NCBI GenBank assembly: GCA_028284495.1
Contig: JANQRP010000014.1
Span: forward strand, 248,001 to 312,000
DNA: 64,000 nucleotides
Direction of reading: 5' to 3'
DNA from: Longimicrobiales bacterium
Lineage (GTDB): Bacteria > Gemmatimonadota > Gemmatimonadetes > Longimicrobiales > Gaopeijiaceae
Under the pieces are notes generated by a model. The model did not search any database. It saw only the letters and a list, made by a program, of their open reading frames with translations, and was not told the DNA's origin. Made by a program: the position numbers and the translations under genes. Shown piece by piece: positions 48,931-57,611 of this stretch. Positions within the stretch are counted from its first letter, which is position 1. Each line of letters starts with the position of its first letter.

Positions 48931-49548
48931 TCAGGCGGTGTTCGCCGCGGATGCGGCGCGGTACAGCTCGTGTTCGTGGATGATGTCTACGACGGCGGGC
49001 GGGACGAGGTCGTCGATGGACGCTCCGGCGCGCACGCGCTCGCGGATCTCGGTGGACGACACGTCGATCCGGCGCACGTCGACGGATCTCCAGGGGACGT
49101 GCATGCCGGGGGCGAACCCCGGGTCGACGTCCGAGGGGTCCCGCCCGTCCCGCGCCATCACGACGATCTCGGCGAGTGCGCCGATCTCCCCGACGTCCTT
49201 CCAGCGGCCGAAGGAGGCCCACTGGTCGGCGCCCAGCAGCAGGTGGAACTCGGCGTCGGGCATTCGCGTCCGGAGAGCGCGAAGCGTGTCGACGGTGAAG
49301 CTCGGCGGATCGCGGTCGAGTTCGATGCGATCCACCGAGAGCCTCGCACGACCGCGCACCGCCGCCTTCGTCATCCGCAGGCGAAGCTCCGGATCGGTGA
49401 TGCCGGTCTCGCCCACCTTGAACGGCGAAACGTGCGCGGGCACGAAGAGAACCCGGTCGAGGTCGAGCCGGGTCCGGGCGTCTTCGGCGACGACGACGTG
49501 GCCGACGTGCGGCGGGTCGAACGTTCCTCCGAAGACGCCGATTCTCAT
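48931..49548 (-). CDS. nadD: Nicotinate-nucleotide adenylyltransferase
   Basis: The 205-residue enzyme joins nicotinate mononucleotide and ATP in NAD synthesis. It has the nucleotidyltransferase GGTFDPPHVGH at the N terminus, the LLGADQWASFGRWKD block and the C-terminal VSSTEIRERV. It begins four bases after the bamD-like stop and is followed closely by secA. I use the ATG at 49548, which starts immediately at the first strand. Confidence 0.95.
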   Translation of the reverse strand: MRIGVFGGTFDPPHVGHVVVAEDARTRLDLDRVLFVPAHVSPFKVGETGITDPELRLRMTKAAVRGRARLSVDRIELDRDPPSFTVDTLRALRTRMPDAEFHLLLGADQWASFGRWKDVGEIGALAEIVVMARDGRDPSDVDPGFAPGMHVPWRSVDVRRIDVSSTEIRERVRAGASIDDLVPPAVVDIIHEHELYRAASAANTA

Positions 49549-49552
49549 CGTG

Positions 49553-50410
49553 CTACCCGCTCGGGACGGTACGAGCGCCCCGGTTGCCGACACCCGCCGC
49601 CGCCACCGTGTCTCCCGGCTGACTCTGCGCGCGTTGCGCCATCTCTGCACGGACCCGGTCGGCCTCGGCGGAAAGGGGGTACTGGGTCAACAGCCGCTCG
49701 CGCGCGATCTCGACCTCCTGCTCGTACCCGAGGCCGGGGCTGTCCTCCGCGATCTCGCCGTAGGCGTCCATGATCTCGATCAGCGAGCGCGGCGCCCATT
49801 CGGTGTCCGGGTAGAGTTCGACGACACGCTCGTAGTAGATGATCGCCGCGTCGAAGCCGTTCCGCTGATGATAGTGATGTCCGATCTCGAACTCCCGCTG
49901 AGCGAGCGTCGAGATCATGCGTCCGGCGACGGCGGCCGCGGAGTCCGCGAGTTCCGTACCGAAGAAGTTCCGGGCCACCGCCCTGCAGACGTCGAGCGCC
50001 TGGCGCGTCTCGGTCTGATCGCGCTGGGACACGCGGGACAGTTCGCCGTACGCCTCGCAGACCCGGAAGTTGGCGCGCGGCACGTCGGGGCTGTTCGGAT
50101 AGCGCGAGACGAAGCTCGCATACTGGGCGGCGGCGGTGATGTACTTCTCGTCCTGGAAGTAGATGTCGCCAAGCAGGAGCGACGCCGTCGACGCCGAGTC
50201 GAACTCCGGGAAGCGCACCAGCAGGCGGTCGAGCGTCTCCTGCGCATCGCCCCAGTCCTCCTCCGCGATCTCCTGCTGCGCCAGCCGGTAGAGATCCGGC
50301 GCGGCCATCCCCTCGTGTCGGGACGCACCCCCGCAGGCACCGGCCACCATTACGGTGCCGGTCAACGCGACCGTCGGAGCGATTCGAGTGGTGCAGATTC
50401 GGGAGAACAT
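49553..50410 (-). CDS. bamD: Outer-membrane assembly lipoprotein BamD (TPR lipoprotein)
   Basis: The 285-residue protein has a lipoprotein signal (TGTVMVAGAC, cysteine near 23) and about five TPRs of the BamD/YfiO type (YRLAQQEIAEEDWGDAQETLDRLLVRFP, LGDIYFQDEKYITAAAQYASFVSRYP as shorter pieces, FEIGHHYHQRNGFDAAIIYYERVVELYP). In the BAM complex it helps insert barrel proteins such as LptD and the small barrel near 7.7 kb. A 65-base gap separates it from the aminotransferase gene. Confidence 0.85.
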   Translation of the reverse strand: MFSRICTTRIAPTVALTGTVMVAGACGGASRHEGMAAPDLYRLAQQEIAEEDWGDAQETLDRLLVRFPEFDSASTASLLLGDIYFQDEKYITAAAQYASFVSRYPNSPDVPRANFRVCEAYGELSRVSQRDQTETRQALDVCRAVARNFFGTELADSAAAVAGRMISTLAQREFEIGHHYHQRNGFDAAIIYYERVVELYPDTEWAPRSLIEIMDAYGEIAEDSPGLGYEQEVEIARERLLTQYPLSAEADRVRAEMAQRAQSQPGDTVAAAGVGNRGARTVPSG

Positions 50411-50475
50411 CCGTTCAACGTACCCGATTCGGGGCAGCGTGTTCAGGGGGTCGCCTCCCCTGGCGGCTCGATCGT

Positions 50476-51630
50476 TCAACCGGCCGGACCCGCGCCGAAG
50501 AACTCGCGGATCGTCCGCGCCACCTCGTCGATCCGATCCTCGCCGAGCTCGGGGAAGATCGGGAGGCTCATCACTTCGTTGCAGAGACGCTCGGACACCG
50601 GAAGATCGCCTTCGGCCCCGCCGAGCGCCGAGAAGCACGCCTGGAGATGAAGCGGAACCGGGTAGTAGACGCCGGACCCGACGTTGCGGTCGTTCAGGAA
50701 GGCGCGGAGCTCGTCCCGGCGGTCGGTTCGGATCGTGTACTGGTTGTACACGTGCCAGTTGCCGTCCGCCGTCGCAGGCAGGGTGATGCCGTCGACGTCG
50801 GCCAGGCGCTCGTGGTACATGCAGGCGTTCGCACGGCGGGCGTCGGCCCACGCGTCCAGGTGGCGGAGCTTCACGCGCAGCACGGCGGCCTGCAGCGCGT
50901 CGAGGCGGGAGTTCGTACCGACCATCTCGTGGTGATACATCTGGCGCCCGCCGTGCACGCGGAGCTTCCGGACACGCTCGGCGATCTCGTCGTCGTGGGT
51001 GGTGACCATGCCTCCATCGCCGAATCCGCCGAGGTTCTTGGTCGGGAAGAACGAGATCGCCCCGACCGTCGCCGCGGCGCCGGCCATCACGGTCTCGCCG
51101 TCGATCTCCTGCCGCGCGCCGATGGCCTGAGCGGCGTCCTCGAAGACGATGGCGTCGCGCTCCTCGGCCATGCGGTTGATGTCCGCCATTCCGGCCATCT
51201 GGCCGAAGAGGTGCACGGGCACCACGGCGCGCGTCCGGTCGGTCCACGCCGGCTCGAGCGTCTCCGGGGTGACGTTGAAGGTCACCGGATCCACGTCGCA
51301 GAAGACGGGCCGGAACCCGGCGTTCCAGACGGCGCCGGCGGTCGCGAAGAAGGTGAAGGCGGGCACGATCACGTCACGCCGGTCGTCGCCCGGCCCGTCG
51401 CCGGTGACGGCGGGGTCGATGGCCTTCATCGGCAGCAGAAGGGCGTCCGTCCCGCTCGCGCACCCGATCGCGTGGGGCACGCCCAGATACTCGGCGATCT
51501 CCGCCTCGAGCGCATCCACGTTGGGCCCCATCACGAACCACTGTGACTCGACCACCTCCATGAGGACGGCGTCGAGCTCCTCCCGGATCGACTGGTACTG
51601 CGCTCCGAGATCGAGAAGGGGTACGGCCAC
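50476..51630 (-). CDS. DegT/DnrJ/EryC1/StrS-family sugar aminotransferase
   Basis: The 384-residue PLP enzyme places an amino group on a nucleotide-linked keto sugar. The PLP lysine is about K198 in FFPTKNLGGFGDGGM, with the FEDAAQAIGA aspartate block upstream and the usual CASGTDALLL near residue 57. The start is a GTG at 51630 with GGAG eight bases upstream. It could make the amino sugar that the PglD-like acetyltransferase at 56.3-57 kb acetylates. The dehydratase that would supply the keto sugar is not in the window. Confidence 0.92.
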   Translation of the reverse strand: MAVPLLDLGAQYQSIREELDAVLMEVVESQWFVMGPNVDALEAEIAEYLGVPHAIGCASGTDALLLPMKAIDPAVTGDGPGDDRRDVIVPAFTFFATAGAVWNAGFRPVFCDVDPVTFNVTPETLEPAWTDRTRAVVPVHLFGQMAGMADINRMAEERDAIVFEDAAQAIGARQEIDGETVMAGAAATVGAISFFPTKNLGGFGDGGMVTTHDDEIAERVRKLRVHGGRQMYHHEMVGTNSRLDALQAAVLRVKLRHLDAWADARRANACMYHERLADVDGITLPATADGNWHVYNQYTIRTDRRDELRAFLNDRNVGSGVYYPVPLHLQACFSALGGAEGDLPVSERLCNEVMSLPIFPELGEDRIDEVARTIREFFGAGPAG

Positions 51631-51666
51631 GGATTCGGCTCCGTCGGGGGAAATGCGATCAGCCCT

Positions 51667-51674
51667 CAAAGGTA
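51667..51674 (-). promoter_or_regulatory. Possible -10 element for the aminotransferase
   Basis: TACCTTTG on the minus strand is a full match to the Bacteroidota-type TAnnTTTG box and lies 37 bases ahead of the GTG. Upstream the best match is TTC at 19 bases, so the -33 part is weak. Confidence 0.35.
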
Positions 51675-51702
51675 CGCCGAATCGACGGATATCGAAGGGG
51701 GC

Positions 51703-52662
51703 TCAGCACCCCGGGCGATTCGAGCGACGGCGCGCGTCGTTCCGGAACACGTCGTTCCGGAAGCGGACCCGGTCGAGCCGCTCCTGGGCCCGCGTGGCGA
51801 GGGCCCCCTCCACGCTTGCCTCGACGTCGAGGACCCGCCGGAACGCGTCCACCGCGTCGTCGCAGCGCCCGAGATCCTCGAGGATCGCCCCCCGCTCGAA
51901 CCACGCCCGACCCAGAAGGTTGCGCGGCTCGCCCATCTCGATGGTCCGGTCCACGGCCGCGAGCGCGTCGAGAAGCGTGCGCTCCGACAGGTTCTCGCCG
52001 CTGTGAAGCCCCTCGGCCACCTGGAAGGAGCAGCTGCCGATGTACCAGTCCACCTCCGAGCGCTCCCAGGCGCGCACCGACTCCCGGTACTGCTCGAAAA
52101 AGACGAGCGCCCGCTCGCAGTCTCCGATCTCCTCGTGTGCCTGACCGATCTCGAAGACGATCGCCGGCAGCGTGTCGGCACCCGTGGCGAGGGCCCGCTG
52201 GTAGAGCGGCAGCGCCGCGCCGAACTCGCCATTCTCGAAGTGGTGCCTCGCCAACGGCAGAGCGAGGCCTTCCAGCCCGAGTCCGGGCTCGATGCGACGG
52301 GCCGCGTCCACCGCGGACGCCATCCGGAAGTCGTCGTTCGCCGCGCCGGCCTCGGCAGCGAGGGTCATGAGGTCGGACACGGCCTGGGTCGACCAGTCGG
52401 GGTCCGCTTCCACGGCTCGGGCGTAGAACTCGGCCGCCTCGTCCACCTCGCCCTGCCGCGCGTAGGCGTGGGCGACCCGCGCCAGCACGTACGCCCCGAC
52501 GCGCTCGTCACGCGCGGCCAGCCGGTACTCGGCGAGCGCCTCCTCCATCTCGCCCGCAGCGAACGCCAGGTCGCCGCGCTGAACGGCGGTGTCGTCGGCG
52601 GGCGCCTGGACACACGCCGCCGAGATCAGAAGGACGGAGACGAACGCGACATCAGTACGCAT
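51703..52662 (-). CDS. TPR-repeat lipoprotein
   Basis: The 319-residue protein has a lipoprotein signal (SVLLISAAC, cysteine at about 17) followed by TPR-type units to about residue 290 (RGDLAFAAGEMEEALAEYRLA, ARHHFENGEFGAALPLYQRAL, FEIGQAHEEIGDCERALVFFEQY). AAGGAG lies eight bases before the ATG. Its start overlaps the cupin gene by about 11 bases. Located in the glycan locus, it may organise export or assembly at the envelope; the function is otherwise unknown. Confidence 0.8.
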   Translation of the reverse strand: MRTDVAFVSVLLISAACVQAPADDTAVQRGDLAFAAGEMEEALAEYRLAARDERVGAYVLARVAHAYARQGEVDEAAEFYARAVEADPDWSTQAVSDLMTLAAEAGAANDDFRMASAVDAARRIEPGLGLEGLALPLARHHFENGEFGAALPLYQRALATGADTLPAIVFEIGQAHEEIGDCERALVFFEQYRESVRAWERSEVDWYIGSCSFQVAEGLHSGENLSERTLLDALAAVDRTIEMGEPRNLLGRAWFERGAILEDLGRCDDAVDAFRRVLDVEASVEGALATRAQERLDRVRFRNDVFRNDARRRSNRPGC

Positions 52663-53023
52663 CGTCGGAGCTCCTTCCGTAACGGTCTTCGAGGCGAACG
52701 ATGTCGTCGAGGTGAGGCGTGGAGGCCTCCATGACGTCGCAGTCCGTGATCGCAACCATGCGATGGACCACCCCGGGGCGGATGCGGAAGACGTCGTGCC
52801 GAGACATGTGCACCTCCTCCAGCGAGTCCGCGTCCGGACCGACGAGGAGCGTGATCTCGCCGGACAGGACGCAGATCGTCTCGTCCTTGCGTTCGTGGTA
52901 CTGAAGCGACAGCGCCTCCCCGGCGTTCACGTGGAGAATCTTCCCCACGTACAGGTCGGTGTCGGCCCAGTGGAGTTCCCATCCCCAGGGCTTCTCGACG
53001 CGCTTGGGCTTCCGGGAGGTCAT
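52652..53023 (-). CDS. Cupin-domain protein (mannose-6-phosphate isomerase type II C-terminal-like)
   Basis: The 123-residue protein is a single cupin with KPWGWELHWA at the start, VNAGEALSLQYHERKDETICVLSGEI (as separate metal-binding pieces YHERKDE and VLSGE) and RIRPGVVHRM. It resembles the stand-alone C-terminal domain of bifunctional mannose-6-phosphate isomerase/guanylyltransferases. It likely binds a sugar phosphate or nucleotide sugar. I use the ATG at 53023; the frame extends further upstream only with a GTG and no family similarity. Confidence 0.8.
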   Translation of the reverse strand: MTSRKPKRVEKPWGWELHWADTDLYVGKILHVNAGEALSLQYHERKDETICVLSGEITLLVGPDADSLEEVHMSRHDVFRIRPGVVHRMVAITDCDVMEASTPHLDDIVRLEDRYGRSSDDAY

Positions 53024-53160
53024 GCGGTGTCGGACTCGAGGTGGGACGCGGATGTTCCGGGGAGCCGGGCTCCACCCGGGCGGCGGCTTCGGGAAGCTCG
53101 GCACAGCCGCCACGAGCAGCAAGAACCGTGCACGCTGCCCACGGACGGGCACGCCGGGCG

Positions 53161-53904
53161 TCAGGTCGCGGATTCGCCCGGGCCGGTGCGGTCCACGTCC
53201 ATGCGGGCCCCGACGGAGGCGAGGTACGCGCGGGCACGCAGGTCGTCGGGCGCCTCCGCGACGCAGCGACGCCAGTGCTCGACCGCGCCTTCGGTGTCGC
53301 CCGCGCGGTGGAGTGCGGTGCCGTACCTCAGGCGGGCGAGCGTGAAGCGCGGATTCCGCTCGAGGACGCCCCGGAGTTCCGCGGTTGCCCGTTCCAGGTC
53401 GCCGAGCGCGAGCAGCGCCTCGGCCCAGCGCGTCCGGATGTCGAGGTACCCGGGTCGGACCGCGAGCGCCCGTTCGTACTCCCGCGCCGCCTCTTCCGCG
53501 TGACCCGCCACGAGGTAGAGGTCCCCGACGCGCGCGTGACCGAGCGCGATCTCGTTGCCGACCTCGCTCGGGAAGTCGCCTCCGTGCCGGCGGTCGAGGT
53601 GCGACGCCTGCCCGAGCGCCACCTTCGCCGCGTCGTGTCGGCCCAGCTGCTGGAGGAGGATACCGCGGTTCAGGTGAGCCTCCGCGTATCCCGGTGCGAT
53701 CCGCACCGCCTCCTCGAAGGCCTCGAGCGCTTCATCTGGCCGTCCGAGCATGGCCAGGCACAACCCGCGCCGGTTGTGCACGTCCGGAAAACCGGGTCGG
53801 CTCTCGACCACGGTGTCGAACAGCGCGAGCGCCCGTCCGAACTCTTCCTGCTCGAGCGCGGCGGCGCCCCGGGCGACCAGGGCGCGGAGGGTGTCCTCCG
53901 TCAA
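53161..53904 (-). CDS. TPR-repeat protein, cytoplasmic
   Basis: The 247-residue protein consists of about five TPRs (GAAALEQEEFGRALALFDTVVE, RGLCLAMLGRPDEALEAFEEAV, RVGDLYLVAGHAEEAAREYERAL, LRYGTALHRAGDTEGAVEHWRR). It has no signal peptide, so it should stay in the cytoplasm. The best start is TTG at 53904, nine bases after the stop of the UDP-xylose synthase gene; no ATG or GTG gives a full first repeat. A 137-base gap before the cupin gene holds no clear signal. Confidence 0.78.
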   Translation of the reverse strand: MTEDTLRALVARGAAALEQEEFGRALALFDTVVESRPGFPDVHNRRGLCLAMLGRPDEALEAFEEAVRIAPGYAEAHLNRGILLQQLGRHDAAKVALGQASHLDRRHGGDFPSEVGNEIALGHARVGDLYLVAGHAEEAAREYERALAVRPGYLDIRTRWAEALLALGDLERATAELRGVLERNPRFTLARLRYGTALHRAGDTEGAVEHWRRCVAEAPDDLRARAYLASVGARMDVDRTGPGESAT

Positions 53905-53913
53905 GCTCTCGCC

Positions 53914-54879
53914 CTAGTCGTGCAGCGTCCGGGCGGCCTGGGCCCCGTCCTCGACCGCGGCGCGGAGCCAGGGAACCGTCCGGCGGAGACCCTCGCGGAG
54001 GTCCACGGTCGGCTCCCACCCCAGCCGCTCACGCGCGGACGAGATGTCCGGACGGCGGACCTTCGGATCGTCCTGCGGAAGCGGGAGGAATTCGACCCGA
54101 CTCTCGCCCCCGACCTCCTCGACGACGATCTCGGCGAGTTCGCGGATCGTGAATTCGCCGGGATTCCCGATGTTGGTCGGCTCGGTGTGGTCCGACATGA
54201 ACAGCCGGTAGATCCCCTCGACCTCGTCCGACACGTAGCAGAAGGAGCGGGTCTGGGACCCGTCGCCGTAGACGGTGATCGGATCGCCGCGGAGCGCCTG
54301 GACGATGAAGTTGCTCACGACGCGGCCGTCGCCGGCTCGCATCCTGGGCCCGTAGGTGTTGAAGATCCGGACGATGCGCGTGTCGATCCCGTGGGCGCGG
54401 TGGTAGGCCATCGTCATCGCCTCCGCGAACCGCTTCGCTTCGTCGTAGCATCCCCGGATGCCGATCGGATTCACGTGCCCCCAGTAGCTCTCGGGCTGGG
54501 GGTGCACCTGGGGATCTCCGTAGACCTCCGAGGTGGACGCCAGCAGGAACCGGGCGCCCTTCGACTTCGCGATGCCGAGACAGTTGTGCGTGCCGAGACT
54601 GCCGACCTTGAGGGTCTGAATCGGCATCTCGAGGTAGTCGACCGGCGAGGCCGGCGACGCGAAGTGGAGGATGCCGTCGAGCTCGCCCTCGAGCTCGACG
54701 GGGCGGGAGATGTCGTGCTCGATGAGCCGGAAGCGGTCATGGTCGGCGAGGTGCGCGACGTTGTCGGGCGACCCGGTGACGAAGTTGTCGAGCCCGACCA
54801 CGTCGTGACCCCCCTCCAGGAAGCGGTCGACGAGGTGAGAGCCGAGGAACCCCGCGGCACCCGTGATCAGAACTCTCAT
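53914..54879 (-). CDS. uxs: UDP-glucuronate decarboxylase (UDP-xylose synthase)
   Basis: The 321-residue extended SDR protein converts UDP-glucuronate to UDP-xylose. NAD loop GAAGFLGSH (7-15), STSEVYGDP near 115-123 and catalytic Y145-x-x-x-K149 in YDEAK are present. [17 protein letters not shown] and [10 protein letters not shown], together with [13 protein letters not shown], are typical of UXS rather than dTDP-glucose dehydratase. It overlaps the ugd stop by four bases, so substrate and product enzymes are made together. Confidence 0.93.
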   Translation of the reverse strand: MRVLITGAAGFLGSHLVDRFLEGGHDVVGLDNFVTGSPDNVAHLADHDRFRLIEHDISRPVELEGELDGILHFASPASPVDYLEMPIQTLKVGSLGTHNCLGIAKSKGARFLLASTSEVYGDPQVHPQPESYWGHVNPIGIRGCYDEAKRFAEAMTMAYHRAHGIDTRIVRIFNTYGPRMRAGDGRVVSNFIVQALRGDPITVYGDGSQTRSFCYVSDEVEGIYRLFMSDHTEPTNIGNPGEFTIRELAEIVVEEVGGESRVEFLPLPQDDPKVRRPDISSARERLGWEPTVDLREGLRRTVPWLRAAVEDGAQAARTLHD

Positions 54880-56207
54880 GCGTCGATCTCCGGGCCGCCG
54901 GCCGGCTGGGGCCTGCCGATGCTCACGTACTCGAATCCGGCCGAGGCCATCCTCGCCGGATCGTAGAGGTTCCGGCCGTCGAACACGATGGGCGTCCGGA
55001 GCGCGTCGCGGATGCGGCCGAGGTCGGGTCGTCGGTACTGGAGCCACTCGGTGTGGATCACGAGGGCGTCCGCGTCGGCGAGGACGTCGTAGTCCTTCTC
55101 GCGGTACTCGATCCGGTCGCCGAGGACCCGCTGCGCCTCGTGCATCGCCTCCGGATCGTGCGCCACCACGCGCCCCCCCCGCTCCAGGAGGCCCTCGATC
55201 GTCACCAGTGAGGGCGCCTCCCGCATGTCGTCCGTGTTCGGCTTGAACGAGAGGCCCCAGACGGCGAAGGTGCGGCCGGACAGGTCCTCGCCGAATCGGG
55301 CCACGATCCGCTCGAGCAGCACACGCTTCTGCGCCTCGTTCACCGCCTCGACCGCTTCCAGGATGGCGGCGGGCGCACCGAGGTCGTTCATCGTGCGGAC
55401 CAGCGCCTTCACATCCTTCGGGAAGCAGCTGCCACCGTAGCCGGCGCCCGGGAACAGGAAGGACGGGCCGATGCGTCCGTCGGAGCCGATGCCGGCGCGC
55501 ACCGCGTCGACGTCCGCACCCGTCCGCTCGCAGAGGTGCGCGATCGCGTTCATGAACGAGATCCGGGTCGCGAGCATCGCGTTGGCGGCGTACTTGGTGA
55601 TCTCGGCGGCGGGCACGTCCATGACGAGGATCGAGTTCCCCGTGCGCAGGAACGGCGCATAGAGCTCACGGAGCACGCGCTCCGCCTCGGGATGATCGAC
55701 GCCGACGACGACCCGGTCCGGCTTCATGAAGTCGTCGACCGCCGCCCCCTCCTTGAGGAACTCGGGGTTCGAGCACACGTGCACCGGATGGTCCGTCTGG
55801 GCCTCGATCGTCTCCCGGACACGGCGGGCGGTCCCGACCGGGACCGTCGACTTCGTGATGACGACCTTCTCGTCGTTCATCGACCGACCGATCGACTCGG
55901 CGACGGCCAGCACGTGCTGGAGGTCGGCCGACCCGTCCTCGTCGGGCGGCGTTCCGACGGCGATGAAGATCACGTCCGCCTCCTCGACCGCCTCCGGAAG
56001 ATCGGTCGTGAACCGGAGGCGCCCCTCCTCGAGGTTCCGCTCGACCAGGGGCTCGAGTCCGGGCTCGTAGATCGGGACGATCCCCTCACGGAGCTTCCGG
56101 ACCTTCTCCTCGTCGATATCCACGCAGGTCACGTGGTTCCCCGTCTCGGAGAGGCAGGCGCCGGCCACCAGGCCGACGTATCCGGTTCCAACGACTGCGA
56201 CGTTCAT
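54876..56207 (-). CDS. ugd: UDP-glucose 6-dehydrogenase
   Basis: The 443-residue enzyme oxidises UDP-glucose to UDP-glucuronate in two NAD-dependent steps. The N-terminal NAD site is [17 protein letters not shown]; the catalytic cysteine is C261 in [10 protein letters not shown]; a second NAD-like domain contains [19 protein letters not shown]. The ATG at 56207 begins right at the Rossmann strand. The 140-base gap upstream, before the acetyltransferase gene, has no clear promoter or terminator. Confidence 0.96.
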   Translation of the reverse strand: MNVAVVGTGYVGLVAGACLSETGNHVTCVDIDEEKVRKLREGIVPIYEPGLEPLVERNLEEGRLRFTTDLPEAVEEADVIFIAVGTPPDEDGSADLQHVLAVAESIGRSMNDEKVVITKSTVPVGTARRVRETIEAQTDHPVHVCSNPEFLKEGAAVDDFMKPDRVVVGVDHPEAERVLRELYAPFLRTGNSILVMDVPAAEITKYAANAMLATRISFMNAIAHLCERTGADVDAVRAGIGSDGRIGPSFLFPGAGYGGSCFPKDVKALVRTMNDLGAPAAILEAVEAVNEAQKRVLLERIVARFGEDLSGRTFAVWGLSFKPNTDDMREAPSLVTIEGLLERGGRVVAHDPEAMHEAQRVLGDRIEYREKDYDVLADADALVIHTEWLQYRRPDLGRIRDALRTPIVFDGRNLYDPARMASAGFEYVSIGRPQPAGGPEIDA

Positions 56208-56347
56208 GGCTGGGCGAGCGGGAGTTCGTGGCAAGCGACGTGGCTCCGACGCCTCCACGGCGCCTCGAACGAAAGCTCGACGGGCCTGCCGGGTACTTCA
56301 AGGGGCGTCACGAACCCGCACCGACGTCGGGTCCATCCGGCGCGGAC

Positions 56348-57010
56348 TCAGGAGGTGGCGCGCTCCCCCGACCCCGTCGCTCGGGCGGGGACGCCCGCCA
56401 CGACCGATCCGGGATCCACGTCCCGCACGACCACTGCGCCGGCGCCCACGACCGCGCCGGCACCCACACTGCAGGCACCGACGACGGTTGCGCCGGCCCC
56501 GACCCAGGCGCCCCGGCCCACGCGCACACCGCCCGCCAGGATCGCGCCCGGAGCGATGTGGGCCGCAGCCTCGACGACACAGTCGTGCTCGACGACGGCA
56601 CACGAATTGACGATCACGCCGGCCTCGAGCGAGGCACCCGTGTTCACCAGCGCGAGTTGATGTACGGTGACGCCCGCGGCCAGTCGGGCGGAGGGGGCGA
56701 CCAAGGCCGACGGATGTACCACGGCGTCGGCGAGGTGCGGCTCGAACTCCACGACTCGCTCCAGGCGGCGGGCGCGGTCGCCGAAGGCGACGAGGAGTCC
56801 AGCGTGCCTCAGGACGCCGTGGCCATCGGTACGCATCCGGGTCACGAAGTCGGACTCGAGATACTCGAGTTCGAACTGCCCGCTGAGCTTCTCTCGATCG
56901 GCGTCGACGATCCCGACGACCTCACCGCCACCCGCCTCGACGATCTCGGCCACGACACGCCCGTGTCCGCCGTACCCCCAGAGAACAACCGACTGCCTAC
57001 TCCTGCTCAT
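56348..57010 (-). CDS. Sugar O/N-acetyltransferase, NeuD/PglD family
   Basis: The 220-residue protein has an N-terminal Rossmann-like domain (VLWGYGGHGRVVAEIVE) and a C-terminal left-handed beta-helix with hexapeptide repeats (about 105-210). The likely catalytic histidine is in VVEHDCVVEAAAHIAPGA, as in PglD/NeuD. It uses acetyl-CoA, possibly on the amino sugar made by the DegT-type aminotransferase. It overlaps the phosphoglycosyl transferase gene by 14 bases, the same order as pglC-pglD. Confidence 0.9.
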   Translation of the reverse strand: MSRSRQSVVLWGYGGHGRVVAEIVEAGGGEVVGIVDADREKLSGQFELEYLESDFVTRMRTDGHGVLRHAGLLVAFGDRARRLERVVEFEPHLADAVVHPSALVAPSARLAAGVTVHQLALVNTGASLEAGVIVNSCAVVEHDCVVEAAAHIAPGAILAGGVRVGRGAWVGAGATVVGACSVGAGAVVGAGAVVVRDVDPGSVVAGVPARATGSGERATS

Positions 57011-57611
57011 CGAATCGCTCCATCGTGGCGTGCCCTTCCCGGCTCACGTTTCTACGGCCGAAGACGACGGGGATCGTGCGATAGAGCACCACGGCGTCGA
57101 TCCACGGCGTCCGGTGCTCGACGTACCAGACGTCGAGCTCGAGGCGGGCGTCCCAGTCGAGCGCGTTGCGGCCGTTGACCTGCGCCCAGCCGGTGATCCC
57201 CGGAGGCACCTCGAGTCGGCGCGCCTGGCGCGGCGTGAAGTGACGCGTGTACTCGCAGAAGAGCGGACGCGGTCCGACGAACGCCATCTCCCCACGGAGG
57301 ACGTTCCACAACTCCGGCAGTTCGTCCAGACTCGTGCTGCGGAGGAGGCGTCCGAGCCATGTCAGTCGCTCCGCGTCCGGCAGCAGCTCGCCATCCGGCC
57401 CGACGTCGCCCGTCATGGTCCGGAACTTCACCAGATCGAACGGTCGCCCGAGGTGCCCGGCCCGCGTCTGGACGAACAATGGCGGCCACCCGTTGACGAC
57501 CGTGAGGATGCCGGTAATCAGGACGAGTAGCGGGCTCAGGAGGACAATCAGGCAGAGCGCCGCGACTCGCTGGACGAGGCCGACCGACGATCGCGCGGAG
57601 TGTCCCGTCAC
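56997..57611 (-). CDS. Undecaprenyl-phosphate sugar phosphotransferase (PglC-like)
   Basis: The 204-residue monotopic enzyme loads the first sugar phosphate on undecaprenyl phosphate. One hydrophobic segment (about 14-37), the FDLVKFRTM block, the catalytic D-E pair in TSLDELPELWNVLRGEMAFVGPRP (seen as LDELPEL) and PPGITGWAQVNGRNALDW are all present. There is no extra N-terminal domain, so it is the short PglC/WsaP type. The GTG start is in a GTGA overlap with the glycosyltransferase gene. Confidence 0.93.
   Translation of the reverse strand: MTGHSARSSVGLVQRVAALCLIVLLSPLLVLITGILTVVNGWPPLFVQTRAGHLGRPFDLVKFRTMTGDVGPDGELLPDAERLTWLGRLLRSTSLDELPELWNVLRGEMAFVGPRPLFCEYTRHFTPRQARRLEVPPGITGWAQVNGRNALDWDARLELDVWYVEHRTPWIDAVVLYRTIPVVFGRRNVSREGHATMERFDEQE

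Noticed and set aside
53024..53152. In-frame N-terminal extension of the cupin gene from a GTG
   Set aside because: Adds 43 proline- and arginine-rich residues without family similarity; the ATG at 53023 gives the normal single-cupin length.
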